Of a stretch of DNA of 64,000 nucleotides, positions 31,446 through 40,113 are shown piece after piece. How positions within the stretch are numbered: position 1 is the stretch's first letter; every line of letters starts with the position of its first letter. The translations under genes and the position numbers were made by a program. Source of the DNA: a virus. Location: positions 1 through 64,000 of IMG/VR virus record IMGVR_UViG_3300036760_000327. One strand, written 5' to 3'. The notes under the pieces were generated by a model. That model saw only the letters and a list, made by a program, of their open reading frames with translations. It had not been told where the DNA came from and did not search any database.

Positions 31446-31808
31446 ATGCCTATATTTTTATACAAATGTTTAGATTGCGAGTATGAATTTGAAAAAATTG
31501 TAATTGATAGTCAAGCGGGATTTAGTGAACCAGATCAATGTCCCGAATGTAGAAGTAATATTATTGAAAAAATGGTTACCGCGCCAGCACAAATTCGTAT
31601 GGATGGTAAAGCAGGTTTACGATCAGTACCAGATCCTAAGCCACCATTACAGGAATTAAGGGGTAAAAATAAATCTGGATGCGAGGGCGGTTATGCGGAT
31701 CTTCCCGAGTTTAAGCCAACGGAACGTAAAAAGACGAAAGGCGGAAATTGGGAATGGAGCGAAAAAAAGAAACAATATATTGATATGAAAAGGGGAGGAA
31801 AAAAATGA
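31446..31808 (+). CDS. FmdB-type zinc-ribbon protein, 120 aa
   Basis: MPIFLYKCLDCEYEFE followed by CPEC is the FmdB-like regulatory zinc ribbon (C8, C11, and CPEC about 32-35). The tail is Lys/Gly-rich and disordered. Strong AGGAGGG ribosome site. In phages these proteins are of unknown function. Overlaps the next gene. Confidence 0.75.
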   Translation: MPIFLYKCLDCEYEFEKIVIDSQAGFSEPDQCPECRSNIIEKMVTAPAQIRMDGKAGLRSVPDPKPPLQELRGKNKSGCEGGYADLPEFKPTERKKTKGGNWEWSEKKKQYIDMKRGGKK

Positions 31809-32008
31809 AAAAGACTACTACAATAAATAAAGAAATATGGAGTGTATGCGGTTGTGGTGGTAAAAAAGATTGCATTTTATGCGAAGGAACAGGAAAGTTT
31901 ATATCCGAAACTTTTGTAGAGACAATTGTGGAGGAAATGCCTGAAAAGATAGATGAAATAATAGATGCAGAAGAAATTTTACCTAAAATTCCTTTAAAAA
32001 GTAATTAA
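31805..32008 (+). CDS. Small CxC-rich protein, 67 aa
   Basis: VCGCGGKKDCILCEGTGKF recalls half of the DnaJ-type zinc finger (CxxCxGxG). The acidic tail is probably disordered. Function unknown. Coupled to the gene before it by a 4-base overlap. Confidence 0.6.
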   Translation: MKKTTTINKEIWSVCGCGGKKDCILCEGTGKFISETFVETIVEEMPEKIDEIIDAEEILPKIPLKSN

Positions 32009-32017
32009 AATATTATT

Positions 32018-32053
32018 TTTGTCACAAAAACAGAGAATTTACTATTAACATAG
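32018..32053 (+). promoter_or_regulatory. Conserved phage promoter motif, copy B (plus strand)
   Basis: TTTGTCACAAA, an 8-base spacer, then ATTTACTATTAACATA, upstream of the recombination gene set that starts at 32067. Matches the copies at 7453, 16909 and 55757. Confidence 0.65.
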
Positions 32054-32066
32054 TAGGAGGCATAAA

Positions 32067-32600
32067 ATGAACGAAACAATTCAGAAGGATGTTGTTCGGA
32101 AAGATATTGAAGGAGATTTAAAAAAAGAGTTAGAAATTAATGATGCTGATATTGCTACTGAACTTAGGGAACAATCTACTAAATTTTTCTTTTATGGTAC
32201 ATTATGGGCCAGGGCTTTACGAGCAGAACGACAACAAAAATTAATTGTAGAAAGTCTTGAGGCATCTCTTAGTAAGGAATTCCGAGAACTTATGTTAAGG
32301 ACAGAACCAGGAACAAGAGTTACTGAAAAAATGCTAAAAGAATATATATCAGGTGCTCCTTTGTATCAAGAAGCACAACAGAAGCTTATTAATGCTGGTT
32401 ATTCTGCTGATCTATTTAATGTTGCCAAAACTGCATTTGAGTCACGAGGTCGTATGTTGTTAGAGTTGTCACGCCAGACTGGAGAAAATAAATTCTATGA
32501 TCGAGAGTTTCTTAATATGAAGGATGAGTTTGAGCGGCGAGAAGAAAAGAAAGCTAAGGGAAGATCTAAAAAGGCCGAATCCAAAGGAATCGTGGAATAA
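32067..32600 (+). CDS. Putative recombination mediator (UvsY-like), 177 aa
   Basis: All-helical charged protein. Helices around ADIATELREQSTKFFFYGTLWARALRAERQQKLIVESLEAS resemble the phage UvsY-like mediators that load RecA/UvsX on SSB-coated DNA. It is followed by a gp32-like SSB and then by RecA/UvsX, the order expected for a loader. The similarity is by eye, so another helical structural role is possible. Promoter motif copy B lies just upstream. Confidence 0.5.
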   Translation: MNETIQKDVVRKDIEGDLKKELEINDADIATELREQSTKFFFYGTLWARALRAERQQKLIVESLEASLSKEFRELMLRTEPGTRVTEKMLKEYISGAPLYQEAQQKLINAGYSADLFNVAKTAFESRGRMLLELSRQTGENKFYDREFLNMKDEFERREEKKAKGRSKKAESKGIVE

Positions 32601-32601
32601 T

Positions 32602-32811
32602 ATGAGCTCTTTTCACAAAGTTCCCTATTGCTGGGGAAAATTAAAATATACACAAGATGATATACATAATCTTGGTTCTATTATTTGTCCTCACTGTAAA
32701 ATAACAATAACAAATCAAGATGTTGTTGATTCCTTACTTTTGGTCGATCTTATATCGTTGATAAAAGCAGCCGGAAGTAAACAAACCAATCTGTTCGAGG
32801 GAATTAAATAA
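32602..32811 (+). CDS. Hypothetical protein with CxxC, 69 aa
   Basis: Start at the ATG overlapping the previous stop region (TAATATG). One zinc pair (CPHC, about 30-33) and a helical C-terminus ending NLFEGIK. Not recognised. Confidence 0.6.
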   Translation: MSSFHKVPYCWGKLKYTQDDIHNLGSIICPHCKITITNQDVVDSLLLVDLISLIKAAGSKQTNLFEGIK

Positions 32812-32822
32812 GGAGAATAAAA

Positions 32823-33875
32823 ATGACAGATAATGATTATCTTCAGGACATGAAAGATTTTTACACCCGAACCTTACAGACTAGTAATAAAATCTCAGGC
32901 GTAGTTTGCCCTCACTCATTTGATACTCGAGACGAGAAAAATAATTGTGAATTATGTGAACTATGTAAAAATGTGCTTATTAATCGAGACACGCCTAAAA
33001 ATGATCCTTTGAAAGAGAAGGCCAGGACTATCAATTCTAAGAAAAAGTTTTATTCAAATATGGTTTTTATGGCCAATCCGTCTGAAGTTATTGTTCTTGC
33101 ATACGGAGAAAAAATATTTAATAAACTTATTGTAGGCCAAATGGACGAACTTAGTGAATGGAAAAATTTTATGCATCCGACACAAGGAAGAAATTTTTAT
33201 ATAACTAAAGTTAAAACTGGACCAGAAAAGAAAGATGTTGATTATAGCGTAGAACCGCGCATGGCAACAAGTCAATTGCCAGATCCATCAGTATTAGCCC
33301 GATTATATGATATTAATAATATAACAGCTCTCATAAAGTCAGGAGCTGTAAAACCGGTTCATCAATCCAAATTTGATTTTCAGAAAACCGAGGTTAGATT
33401 TCTTCCTAGTGGAGACAAAACCAGACCTTTAATGTTTTTTAAATTAGTTTTGTGGCATTATAATATTTCACCAGAAGAATTTACGGCTGTCCAGAACGGA
33501 CAATATAATCCAATTACTGGTCTTTATACAAAACAGACCCGTGAAATAACAGCCACAGAAATTGTTAAGATGCAAGAAAAAGCTAAAGATTTTAAAATTC
33601 CTTCTAGTACAAAAACTTTAGATAGTAAAGATTTATTGGCAGAATGGGGCGGAGAACTTGCGGATAATGATTTAACCGAGGATCCTTCTTTAACTGAAAA
33701 TGCTAATTTTGAGACAGAAATTGGAATAGAACCAATTTGTTTTGGCCAGTATGATAAAGATAATAAAACGTGTATAGGAAAATGTTCAGAAAATGAAGGA
33801 TGGGGAATAGCATGTCGTAAAATCGTAGAGGAAAGATTGGCCATGAGAGCAAGAGCAAAGAGATTAGTTAGATAA
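32823..33875 (+). CDS. Single-stranded DNA-binding protein, T4 gp32-like, 350 aa
   Basis: Coats single-stranded DNA during replication. An N-terminal zinc site is formed by CPHSFDTRDEKNNCELCELC (about 29-48). The OB-fold core follows: FYSNMVFMANPSEVIVLAYGEKIFNKL, then THPTQGRN-type FMHPTQGRNFYITKVKTG and VDYSVEP, with the order seen in T4 gp32 relatives. An acidic stretch (GGELADNDLTEDPSLTE) resembles the protein-binding tail, but here a Cys-containing domain follows it. Downstream of the UvsY-like gene and upstream of RecA. Confidence 0.75.
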   Translation: MTDNDYLQDMKDFYTRTLQTSNKISGVVCPHSFDTRDEKNNCELCELCKNVLINRDTPKNDPLKEKARTINSKKKFYSNMVFMANPSEVIVLAYGEKIFNKLIVGQMDELSEWKNFMHPTQGRNFYITKVKTGPEKKDVDYSVEPRMATSQLPDPSVLARLYDINNITALIKSGAVKPVHQSKFDFQKTEVRFLPSGDKTRPLMFFKLVLWHYNISPEEFTAVQNGQYNPITGLYTKQTREITATEIVKMQEKAKDFKIPSSTKTLDSKDLLAEWGGELADNDLTEDPSLTENANFETEIGIEPICFGQYDKDNKTCIGKCSENEGWGIACRKIVEERLAMRARAKRLVR

Positions 33876-33901
33876 TTAATGTAAAATAAAAAGGAGCTAT
33901 A

Positions 33902-34063
33902 ATGCCTTATTTATGTTACCAATGTTATATTGAAAAGTTTAAAGAAGATAAATGGGATACTTTTGATTGTAATTTAGAAATTAGAAAAACTTGCGAAAAT
34001 TGTGGTTTACTAGGATTATATGTTAGAGAGATCAAAGAAACAGAGAAAGAAAGGAAAAACTGA
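33902..34063 (+). CDS. Small zinc protein, 53 aa
   Basis: AAGGAGC precedes the ATG. CYQC (5-8) and CENC (about 31-34) form a zinc ribbon; the tail is basic. Unknown. Confidence 0.6.
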   Translation: MPYLCYQCYIEKFKEDKWDTFDCNLEIRKTCENCGLLGLYVREIKETEKERKN

Positions 34064-34088
34064 TTTAACAAAAGGAGAAAAATATTAT

Positions 34089-34754
34089 ATGAGACCACCT
34101 GTATGGAGAATGCCAAAAAAGGAAATTGTACAACTTGCAAAATGGCGGTGTGTACATGGTGAAAGTGGACTATCACATTATAATTGCTTTTTAAGAGAAC
34201 ATCCTGATGTTCAAGAAAAAACAGGTTTTCTGGATATTGAAACATCTAATTTACATGCCACATTTGGCATTATTTTATCATATTCGATTAAAGAAAGAGG
34301 TGTGGATAATATTTATAGTCGAGTAATAACTGCCCATGAATTGCGTACATGTTTAGATAAGAATGTTGTTATGCAATGTGTAAGGGACATGCAAAAATTT
34401 GATCGAGTTATAACTTTTTATGGGACACGTTTTGATCTTCCGTTCATTCGGACAAGAGCTTTGGCTCTTGGAATAGATTTTCCTGAATATGGTCAATTAT
34501 ATCATAAGGATATATATTATATAGCTCGCAATAAACTTCGACTTCATTCCAATCGTCTGGATGCCGTTTGTCGTGCTCTTTTTGGCGATACAACCAAGAC
34601 TCGTATAGAACCTCAGCACTGGATCCAGGCATTGATGGGTAAAAAAGAAGCTTTAGATTATATTCTTGAACATAATAGGCAGGATGTGATTGAATTGGAG
34701 AGAGTGTATGATACATTAATTTGTTTTAATACAATTACTAATACAAGTATATAA
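34089..34754 (+). CDS. RNase H-like 3'-5' exonuclease (YprB-like), 221 aa
   Basis: DEDD-type exonuclease fold: GFLDIETSNL (catalytic D and E, about 49-58), YGTRFDLPFI (second D region), a helix with HSNRLDAVCRALFG, and NRQDVIELERVY (last D). This is the YprB-like group, close to polymerase proofreading domains. Start at the ATG after AAAAGGAG. It may trim recombination ends. Confidence 0.8.
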   Translation: MRPPVWRMPKKEIVQLAKWRCVHGESGLSHYNCFLREHPDVQEKTGFLDIETSNLHATFGIILSYSIKERGVDNIYSRVITAHELRTCLDKNVVMQCVRDMQKFDRVITFYGTRFDLPFIRTRALALGIDFPEYGQLYHKDIYYIARNKLRLHSNRLDAVCRALFGDTTKTRIEPQHWIQALMGKKEALDYILEHNRQDVIELERVYDTLICFNTITNTSI

Positions 34755-34755
34755 G

Positions 34756-34896
34756 ATGTCAGAATATATATGGTGCGATAAACGGCAACAGCAAATTCAT
34801 GTGGACGTTTGTCAAAAATTAATATGCCGTAAAAGAAAAAAATGTGATGCGTGGATCCAGAAACAAAATAAACATAAGGAGGAACTGAATGACTAA
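34756..34896 (+). CDS. Small Cys-rich basic protein, 46 aa
   Basis: Follows the exonuclease after one base and overlaps the next gene by 8 bases. Four Cys (WCDK, VCQK, ICRK, KCDAW) suggest zinc binding. Unknown. Confidence 0.5.
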   Translation: MSEYIWCDKRQQQIHVDVCQKLICRKRKKCDAWIQKQNKHKEELND

Positions 34897-35278
34897 TTTT
34901 CCTGATGTAGCTGTTGGTGATGGTAATTTTCAAAATATCAGAAAAAATGCTATTCGAGATAGATTAAACGGAGCAAAAATTAAAATAGGAGGCACAAATT
35001 TCCTGGTTGGAGTAAAAAACAGAGTAATGGAAAGATTTAAAGTTGCAGGCCAGACAGATTTTTTCAATTCTACAATATTATTAGAGGCCAATTTGACAGA
35101 GGGTAATACCTTAATAACTCTTTTACACGAGATGATAGAATGTCTTTCACGTATCTATCATTTAGATTTACCTCATGAATTGATTGAGCAATTAGAGACA
35201 CTTTTATTTGAAGCCTTGGTTACCAATCCTCGTGTCTTACAAGAGTTATTAATTTATGCAAAGAAATTAAATGACTAA
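34889..35278 (+). CDS. Small metallopeptidase-like protein with HExxE, 129 aa
   Basis: The helix TLLHEMIECLSRIYHL (about 72-87) is in the position of a zincin HExxH helix, as in the minus-strand protein at 42978 (LIHELIHGSLE), but the second His is Glu. The surrounding layout (beta strands, helix, C-terminal helix) is otherwise similar, so the two are probably homologous. It may be non-catalytic or bind metal differently. Strong AAGGAGG ribosome site. Confidence 0.55.
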   Translation: MTNFPDVAVGDGNFQNIRKNAIRDRLNGAKIKIGGTNFLVGVKNRVMERFKVAGQTDFFNSTILLEANLTEGNTLITLLHEMIECLSRIYHLDLPHELIEQLETLLFEALVTNPRVLQELLIYAKKLND

Positions 35279-35585
35279 GCAACAAAAAGAACAAAGAAAA
35301 TTAGAGCGTAAGAAACTTAAAGAATGGAGTAAAGAAGTACGTACTAATGATGGTTGGCATTGTGTTTATTGCAATAAAGAAAATAAAAGACTTAATGCCC
35401 ATCATCTTTTACCAAAACAAATTTATCCTCAATTTAAATTTGACCCTAAAGTAGGAATTTCCCTTTGTCCATTTTCTTGTCATCGTAGACGAGCCCATTA
35501 TGATGGTGTAGCTTTTACAATTTGGCTTATGGAACATAGACCAGAACAGTTTGAATATATTAAAAGCTTATTGAAAACAAAATGA
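35271..35585 (+). CDS. HNH endonuclease, 104 aa
   Basis: HNH core: WHCVYCNKENKRLNAHHLLPK (first zinc Cys pair, catalytic HH), then ISLCPFSCHRRRAHYDG (second Cys pair and final His). Basic N-terminal arm. Small stand-alone HNH next to the intein-bearing recA gene, so probably mobile. Overlaps both neighbours by a few bases. Confidence 0.75.
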   Translation: MTKQQKEQRKLERKKLKEWSKEVRTNDGWHCVYCNKENKRLNAHHLLPKQIYPQFKFDPKVGISLCPFSCHRRRAHYDGVAFTIWLMEHRPEQFEYIKSLLKTK

Positions 35586-35914
35586 ATTTTTTTAATGAAC
35601 TTAAAAATTATTTTGGCAGAAAAATTTCTTTAGAATCTTATGGAGACAATTTTATAGCCCCTCCATGTCCGCTACAACTTCAAATAACTAAAACATGTGT
35701 TTGTATGACATGTGATTTAGTAAACAATTGTCCTATGGAAATATTGTGCAGACAACAAGGATGTGAAATGGTATTTATTAGAGGTTGTACTAGTTATACA
35801 AACAGGAAGGAAAAAAATTGTGAAGAAAAACGGGAAGTCTTTAGAGAAGGTTCCCACTTCGATGGAGGAGTCTTCTGTTTTAGAGGAAAACCCAAAACAA
35901 ATTCAACAATTTAA
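35582..35914 (+). CDS. Cys-rich protein, 110 aa
   Basis: Contains many Cys (CPLQ, CVCMTCDLVNNC, CRQQGC, RGC, NC) between residues 29 and 80, likely a metal-binding module. Its last 95 bases overlap the start of recA in another frame, so the true C-terminus or recA start may differ. Function unknown. Confidence 0.5.
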   Translation: MNFFNELKNYFGRKISLESYGDNFIAPPCPLQLQITKTCVCMTCDLVNNCPMEILCRQQGCEMVFIRGCTSYTNRKEKNCEEKREVFREGSHFDGGVFCFRGKPKTNSTI

Positions 35915-38039
35915 AAAGTTACTTGAAGCCGAGGATAATATATTTGGCACAACCCTATATTATTTACATTCAGGAAATCTAGCTTTGGATTATATTATTA
36001 GCGGGAAAGCTGATGGGACAGGCGGGTGGCCAGGTGGCAAAGTTGTAGAAATGTTTGGGGCACCATCTTGTTTGGTAGCTGGAACCAAAATTTGTTTGGC
36101 GAATGGCAGTATGGTTCCAATTGAAAGTCTAGGGCATAATCATTTAGACAATATTAATATTGATATATTATTAGATAAATATGGTAATAAAGCTAATGCT
36201 AAAATATTTCATAAGTTTGATAATCAAAATATAGTAGAAATATTAATGCAAGGGGGAACAATAATTAAAGGTACATATAATCATCCTTTATTAAAAGTTA
36301 TGGATGATTATAGTTTTGTATGGACTACACTAGATAAATTAAAAATCGGAGATAAATTAGCAACGATTACTTATATTCCGTGCTCAATCGTAGAAGAAAT
36401 AAATACCGATTTTCATTATTTACCTATAAGTAAATATTCTCCTAAATATAAATATAATATTCCTGAAAAAGTAACCGAGGAATTGGCCGCAATATTTGGG
36501 TATATTATAGGTGATGGTTGGATACAAAAAGATAAAAAATATGGTTATGGATTTAGAAGAGTGGCATTTCTTGTAAATGAATCAGAACAAGATATTTTAC
36601 CTATATTACTTAAATATGTAGAAAATACATTTGGTTGTCCTCCTCGTATCTCTGTTAGAGAACCAGATACTACTCCACGATTAATGAAAAGCGGGAAATA
36701 TATTGTTGGAAAACAAACACTAACAGACGTAACTTATAGTAGTGTGCCAATGGCAACTATTTTATCTTTTCTTATTAATAAAGAAGTTCCAGATTTAATA
36801 TTTCGATCTGGCAATAAAGTGGTGGCATCATTTATACGGTGGCTATTTGAAGCTGATGGACATGTAGATGATCCTACAAATTATACATCCCAAAGTACTC
36901 CGGGTATAGGATTAACTTCAAATTATCCGCAATTATTACAAGATATAAAACTTTTATTATTAAGATTTAAAATTAGGAGTCGAATATATAATAATAAATT
37001 ATATATTTCAGATGGTCAATCTATAATATATTATGCACAACATATTGGATTTGTTTCTAATAAAAAGAAAAATAGACTAATTCACTTAATGTCAGTAAGA
37101 CAAGATAGAAGGAAACAAACATATTCTGATTACGAAATTATTAAAGATATTAAGTATTTAAACGACAAAGAATCAGTTTATGATATTGAAGTTCTATATG
37201 AACATAGTTTTATAGCTAATGGTGTTATAAGTCACAATACTGGGAAGACGCTTCTTATTGATAAAGCTGGCGCGGAAATGCAAAAAATAGGGGGTGTATT
37301 TGTATTAGCTGATGTTGAAAATCGGTGGAACAAAGCATTTGCTAAAATGCATGGCGTGAATGTTGACAATGTTATTTGTTTTTCCCCGTCTACAGTTGAA
37401 GAATTTACTATTAAGATAGATAGATTGTTAGAAGCTGCTGAAGATACTAAATTTTTAATTGCATTAGATAGTCTTGCACGTTTATCAACTATTAAAGAAG
37501 TTGATGATGTAGGCGATGGTGATATTAAAGCAGACCAAGGAAGAAAGGCTCAAAAAATCCATGCTGCTATGAGAGTATTACCAGCCAAAATTAGCAAAAC
37601 AAATTCCATATTTATGGTAGCAAATCATATAATTGATAACCCGAATCAAATGTATTCTTCTATTAAACATACCCCAGGTGGACGTGGGATACCATTTCAG
37701 GCTACAGTACGGGTTGATTTATCTTCACCAACTACTATAGTACTGAAAGGAAGAAATCGTCCCATCGGGGTAGAATTGCATGCTAAATGTGTAAAGAATT
37801 CTGAAACAGTCCCCTTTGGAGAATGTGATATTAAAATGTTATGGAGCATAGGTATAAGTAAATATGCAGGTCTGGCTGATATTTTAGTGGATTGTGGTAT
37901 TATTAACAAAAATGGAGCGTGGTTAGAATTTCAAGGGCAAAAATTTTATGAAAGAGACATATCTAAAATTATAGAATCCCATCCTGAAATATTAACTGAT
38001 AAGCAATTAACAAATCCATATTTTATGCGGGAAGAATGA
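35820..38039 (+). CDS. RecA/UvsX recombinase interrupted by an intein
   Basis: Strand-exchange ATPase. The host protein is split inside its P-loop: ...VVEMFGAPS, intein, TGKTLLIDKAG..., giving GAPSTGKT after splicing. Further RecA motifs: FLIALDSLARL (Walker B) and VANHIIDNP (the L2-adjacent strand). The mature protein is about 349 residues, normal for phage UvsX/RecA. The GTG at 35820 after AGGAAGG is the likeliest start; the frame is open to 35763. Neighbours (SSB, UvsY-like, exonuclease, Mre11/Rad50-like) confirm a recombination role. Confidence 0.85.
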   Translation: MKKNGKSLEKVPTSMEESSVLEENPKQIQQFKKLLEAEDNIFGTTLYYLHSGNLALDYIISGKADGTGGWPGGKVVEMFGAPSCLVAGTKICLANGSMVPIESLGHNHLDNINIDILLDKYGNKANAKIFHKFDNQNIVEILMQGGTIIKGTYNHPLLKVMDDYSFVWTTLDKLKIGDKLATITYIPCSIVEEINTDFHYLPISKYSPKYKYNIPEKVTEELAAIFGYIIGDGWIQKDKKYGYGFRRVAFLVNESEQDILPILLKYVENTFGCPPRISVREPDTTPRLMKSGKYIVGKQTLTDVTYSSVPMATILSFLINKEVPDLIFRSGNKVVASFIRWLFEADGHVDDPTNYTSQSTPGIGLTSNYPQLLQDIKLLLLRFKIRSRIYNNKLYISDGQSIIYYAQHIGFVSNKKKNRLIHLMSVRQDRRKQTYSDYEIIKDIKYLNDKESVYDIEVLYEHSFIANGVISHNTGKTLLIDKAGAEMQKIGGVFVLADVENRWNKAFAKMHGVNVDNVICFSPSTVEEFTIKIDRLLEAAEDTKFLIALDSLARLSTIKEVDDVGDGDIKADQGRKAQKIHAAMRVLPAKISKTNSIFMVANHIIDNPNQMYSSIKHTPGGRGIPFQATVRVDLSSPTTIVLKGRNRPIGVELHAKCVKNSETVPFGECDIKMLWSIGISKYAGLADILVDCGIINKNGAWLEFQGQKFYERDISKIIESHPEILTDKQLTNPYFMREE
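36069..37238 (+). other. Intein with LAGLIDADG homing endonuclease in RecA
   Basis: 390 residues from Cys1 (CLVAGTKICLANG) to the terminal Asn (NGVISHN), with Thr as the +1 residue. Splicing blocks: A at the start, B GTYNHPLL (TxxH type), and F VYDIEVLYEHSFIANG. Endonuclease blocks: IFGYIIGDG and FIRWLFEADG, both with the acidic catalytic residue. It sits in the ATP-binding loop, a common intein site. It appears intact for splicing and homing. Confidence 0.9.
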
Positions 38040-38639
38040 ATGATTAAAAGTATTTCTTTCTCAAATACTGAAATTTTACAGAATATTTTAAAATTATACG
38101 TGCGCGCAGATCGTTTTGATCTTGATCCTACTTTCAGTAAAGGAAATTTCTATAAAAATATACTTGAACCTACTTACAAATCCGATTTAATTCCGCAGAG
38201 ACCAGATATAATTCCAGCAGATTTTACTAAATTACCGTTTAAAGATAATAGCATAAATTCTATATGCGCTGATCCCCCATTTGTCGTGGGTTTGCCGAAT
38301 AAATCTAAAGATACTGTTGGGTCTAATTTGATAAAAAATCGTTTTGGCGCTTTTAGGACTATAAAAGATTTAAAAAATATCTACGTAGCTGCCATTAAAG
38401 AATTTTATCGAGTATTAAAACCAGGCGGCTGGCTTGTGTGGAAATGCCAAGATACCGTATCTTCGGGTAAACAATACTGGAGCCATGTTGATAGTTACAA
38501 CATGGCTATAGTTGCTGGCTTTGAGGCTATTGATCTTTTTGTTTTATTGGCTAAGTCCCGCATGACCAGCAGCAAATGGAGGGGCCAGTATCATGCAAGA
38601 AAATTTCATAGTTTTTTCTGGGTCTTTAAAAAGATATGA
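38040..38639 (+). CDS. DNA methyltransferase-like protein, 199 aa
   Basis: Class I methyltransferase with the catalytic motif ADPPFV (a DPPY variant, about 80-85), preceded by LPFKDNSINSI and followed by EFYRVLKPGGWLVWK, the usual strand order near that motif. No FxGxG motif I is clear at the N-terminus, so it may be a circularly permuted amino-methyltransferase. Starts right after recA. Probably methylates phage DNA against host restriction. Confidence 0.7.
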   Translation: MIKSISFSNTEILQNILKLYVRADRFDLDPTFSKGNFYKNILEPTYKSDLIPQRPDIIPADFTKLPFKDNSINSICADPPFVVGLPNKSKDTVGSNLIKNRFGAFRTIKDLKNIYVAAIKEFYRVLKPGGWLVWKCQDTVSSGKQYWSHVDSYNMAIVAGFEAIDLFVLLAKSRMTSSKWRGQYHARKFHSFFWVFKKI

Positions 38640-39118
38640 TAAAAATGGGAAGGCGTGATATAAAATTTCATGCATTGAAAAAAGGAAGACGTATAAAATA
38701 CCCGAAACTACAGGAATTATTACATACCGATCTAAAAGAATATCATCGACAAGTAGAAATTATTAATAGAGAAAAACGTTCCTTGCAAAAAAGAATATAC
38801 AAGAAAGAACATAAAAAAGAAATAAATACAGCTCGCCGAAGCCATAGAGTCCAAAATAAAATCAATAATCTTGAATGGTTAAAAACTTATTTAAAAGTTA
38901 ATAAAATTTGTTGTCAAAGATGTGGATATAATAAAAGTTTTGAAGCCATTGATGGGCACCATAAAAATCCACTAGAAAAGAAGAGCAAACAAGATCATTT
39001 TAGCTATTGGATTCTAGAAACTCCTAGTAACTTTAAAAATAAAATAATTAATAATGATATATTATTTCTGTGTTCCAATTGCCATAGAGAACTTCACGCG
39101 GATTTATGGAGCATATAA
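38636..39118 (+). CDS. HNH endonuclease, 160 aa
   Basis: A basic helical N-terminal half (RRIKYPKLQELL..., about 1-85) is followed by an HNH domain: CCQRCGYNKSFEAIDGHHKNP and LCSNCHRELHADLW. Paralog of the broken gene at 21018. A second possible start lies at 38645. Inserted between recombination genes with short overlaps, as expected for a homing nuclease. Confidence 0.75.
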   Translation: MIKMGRRDIKFHALKKGRRIKYPKLQELLHTDLKEYHRQVEIINREKRSLQKRIYKKEHKKEINTARRSHRVQNKINNLEWLKTYLKVNKICCQRCGYNKSFEAIDGHHKNPLEKKSKQDHFSYWILETPSNFKNKIINNDILFLCSNCHRELHADLWSI

Positions 39119-40113
39119 TGCCACTTTGGATGATTTTTTCGGATGTCCATCTTAAAGAATGGCGCCCGTTTTCATCTATTTTATCCAACGGAATGAATTC
39201 CCGTTTAATGGAACAAGTTAAAGTTTTACAACGAGTAAAACAGATTGCTCAACAATATCATATTTCTCATATTTTTTTCTTGGGGGATTTGGTAGATTCC
39301 CTTTCTCCGACTATTTCTAAAATTGTTATCAATACTGCTTTTTATATGGTACAATCATTAGCAGAAATAGCCAATATTTATTTAATCGTGGGCAATCACG
39401 ATATTTTTGGTCAGATAAACACCCTTACTCCATTTTCTTCTATTCCAAGAGTTAAAATTATTAATGAGGTTACGGTTATAAAACTAGATGGAAAAACTAT
39501 AGATTTAATTCCGTGTTACGGGAAAATTCCGCAGAAAAAATCCGAGTACTGTTTCGGGCACTTCGGAATACAAGGAGCTACCATAGGAAATGGGGTCATA
39601 GTAGACGAGGAAATTGAACCTAAAATGTTAGTCGGATATAAATTAGTTCTTGCAGGACATTTCCATTCTAGACAGCAAGTAGCAGATAATGCTTATCAAG
39701 TTGGTAGTGTAATGGATATAAATTTTTCCAGTACAACAGAAGATAAAGGAGTATTTTTATTAAATCCTAAAAATGATGAACTTAAGTTTATACCTATTTT
39801 ATCTTCTAAATTCTATACTATTGAAATTAATAATAAAAAAGATTTAGAAGATTTTATAAAACAATATAATTGTCAAAAAACAAATGATTATTTTAAATTA
39901 CGAATTAAAACGGACAATATTACAGTGCCAGAACTTTCTAATAATGTTATTGTAGAATTTGATTTTGAACCCTCAATAAACGAAAAAGAACTTATAGATA
40001 CTCATGATATTACAAACTTACAACCAATTATAAAAGATTTTATTCAATCATCTAACACAGCTTTAAATAAAGATATTTTATATAAAAAAGCAATAGAGCT
40101 TTTAGAAATATAA
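39118..40113 (+). CDS. Mre11/SbcD-like nuclease (T4 gp47-like), 331 aa
   Basis: Metallophosphoesterase nuclease: DVHLKEW (8-14), GDLVDS (about 56-61), GNHDIFG (about 90-96), FGHFGIQG, and AGHFHSRQ. A C-terminal capping region of about 120 residues is present. Works with the Rad50/SbcC-like ATPase at 40898 to process ends and start recombination-dependent replication. The ATG overlaps the HNH stop (TAATG). Confidence 0.85.
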   Translation: MPLWMIFSDVHLKEWRPFSSILSNGMNSRLMEQVKVLQRVKQIAQQYHISHIFFLGDLVDSLSPTISKIVINTAFYMVQSLAEIANIYLIVGNHDIFGQINTLTPFSSIPRVKIINEVTVIKLDGKTIDLIPCYGKIPQKKSEYCFGHFGIQGATIGNGVIVDEEIEPKMLVGYKLVLAGHFHSRQQVADNAYQVGSVMDINFSSTTEDKGVFLLNPKNDELKFIPILSSKFYTIEINNKKDLEDFIKQYNCQKTNDYFKLRIKTDNITVPELSNNVIVEFDFEPSINEKELIDTHDITNLQPIIKDFIQSSNTALNKDILYKKAIELLEI

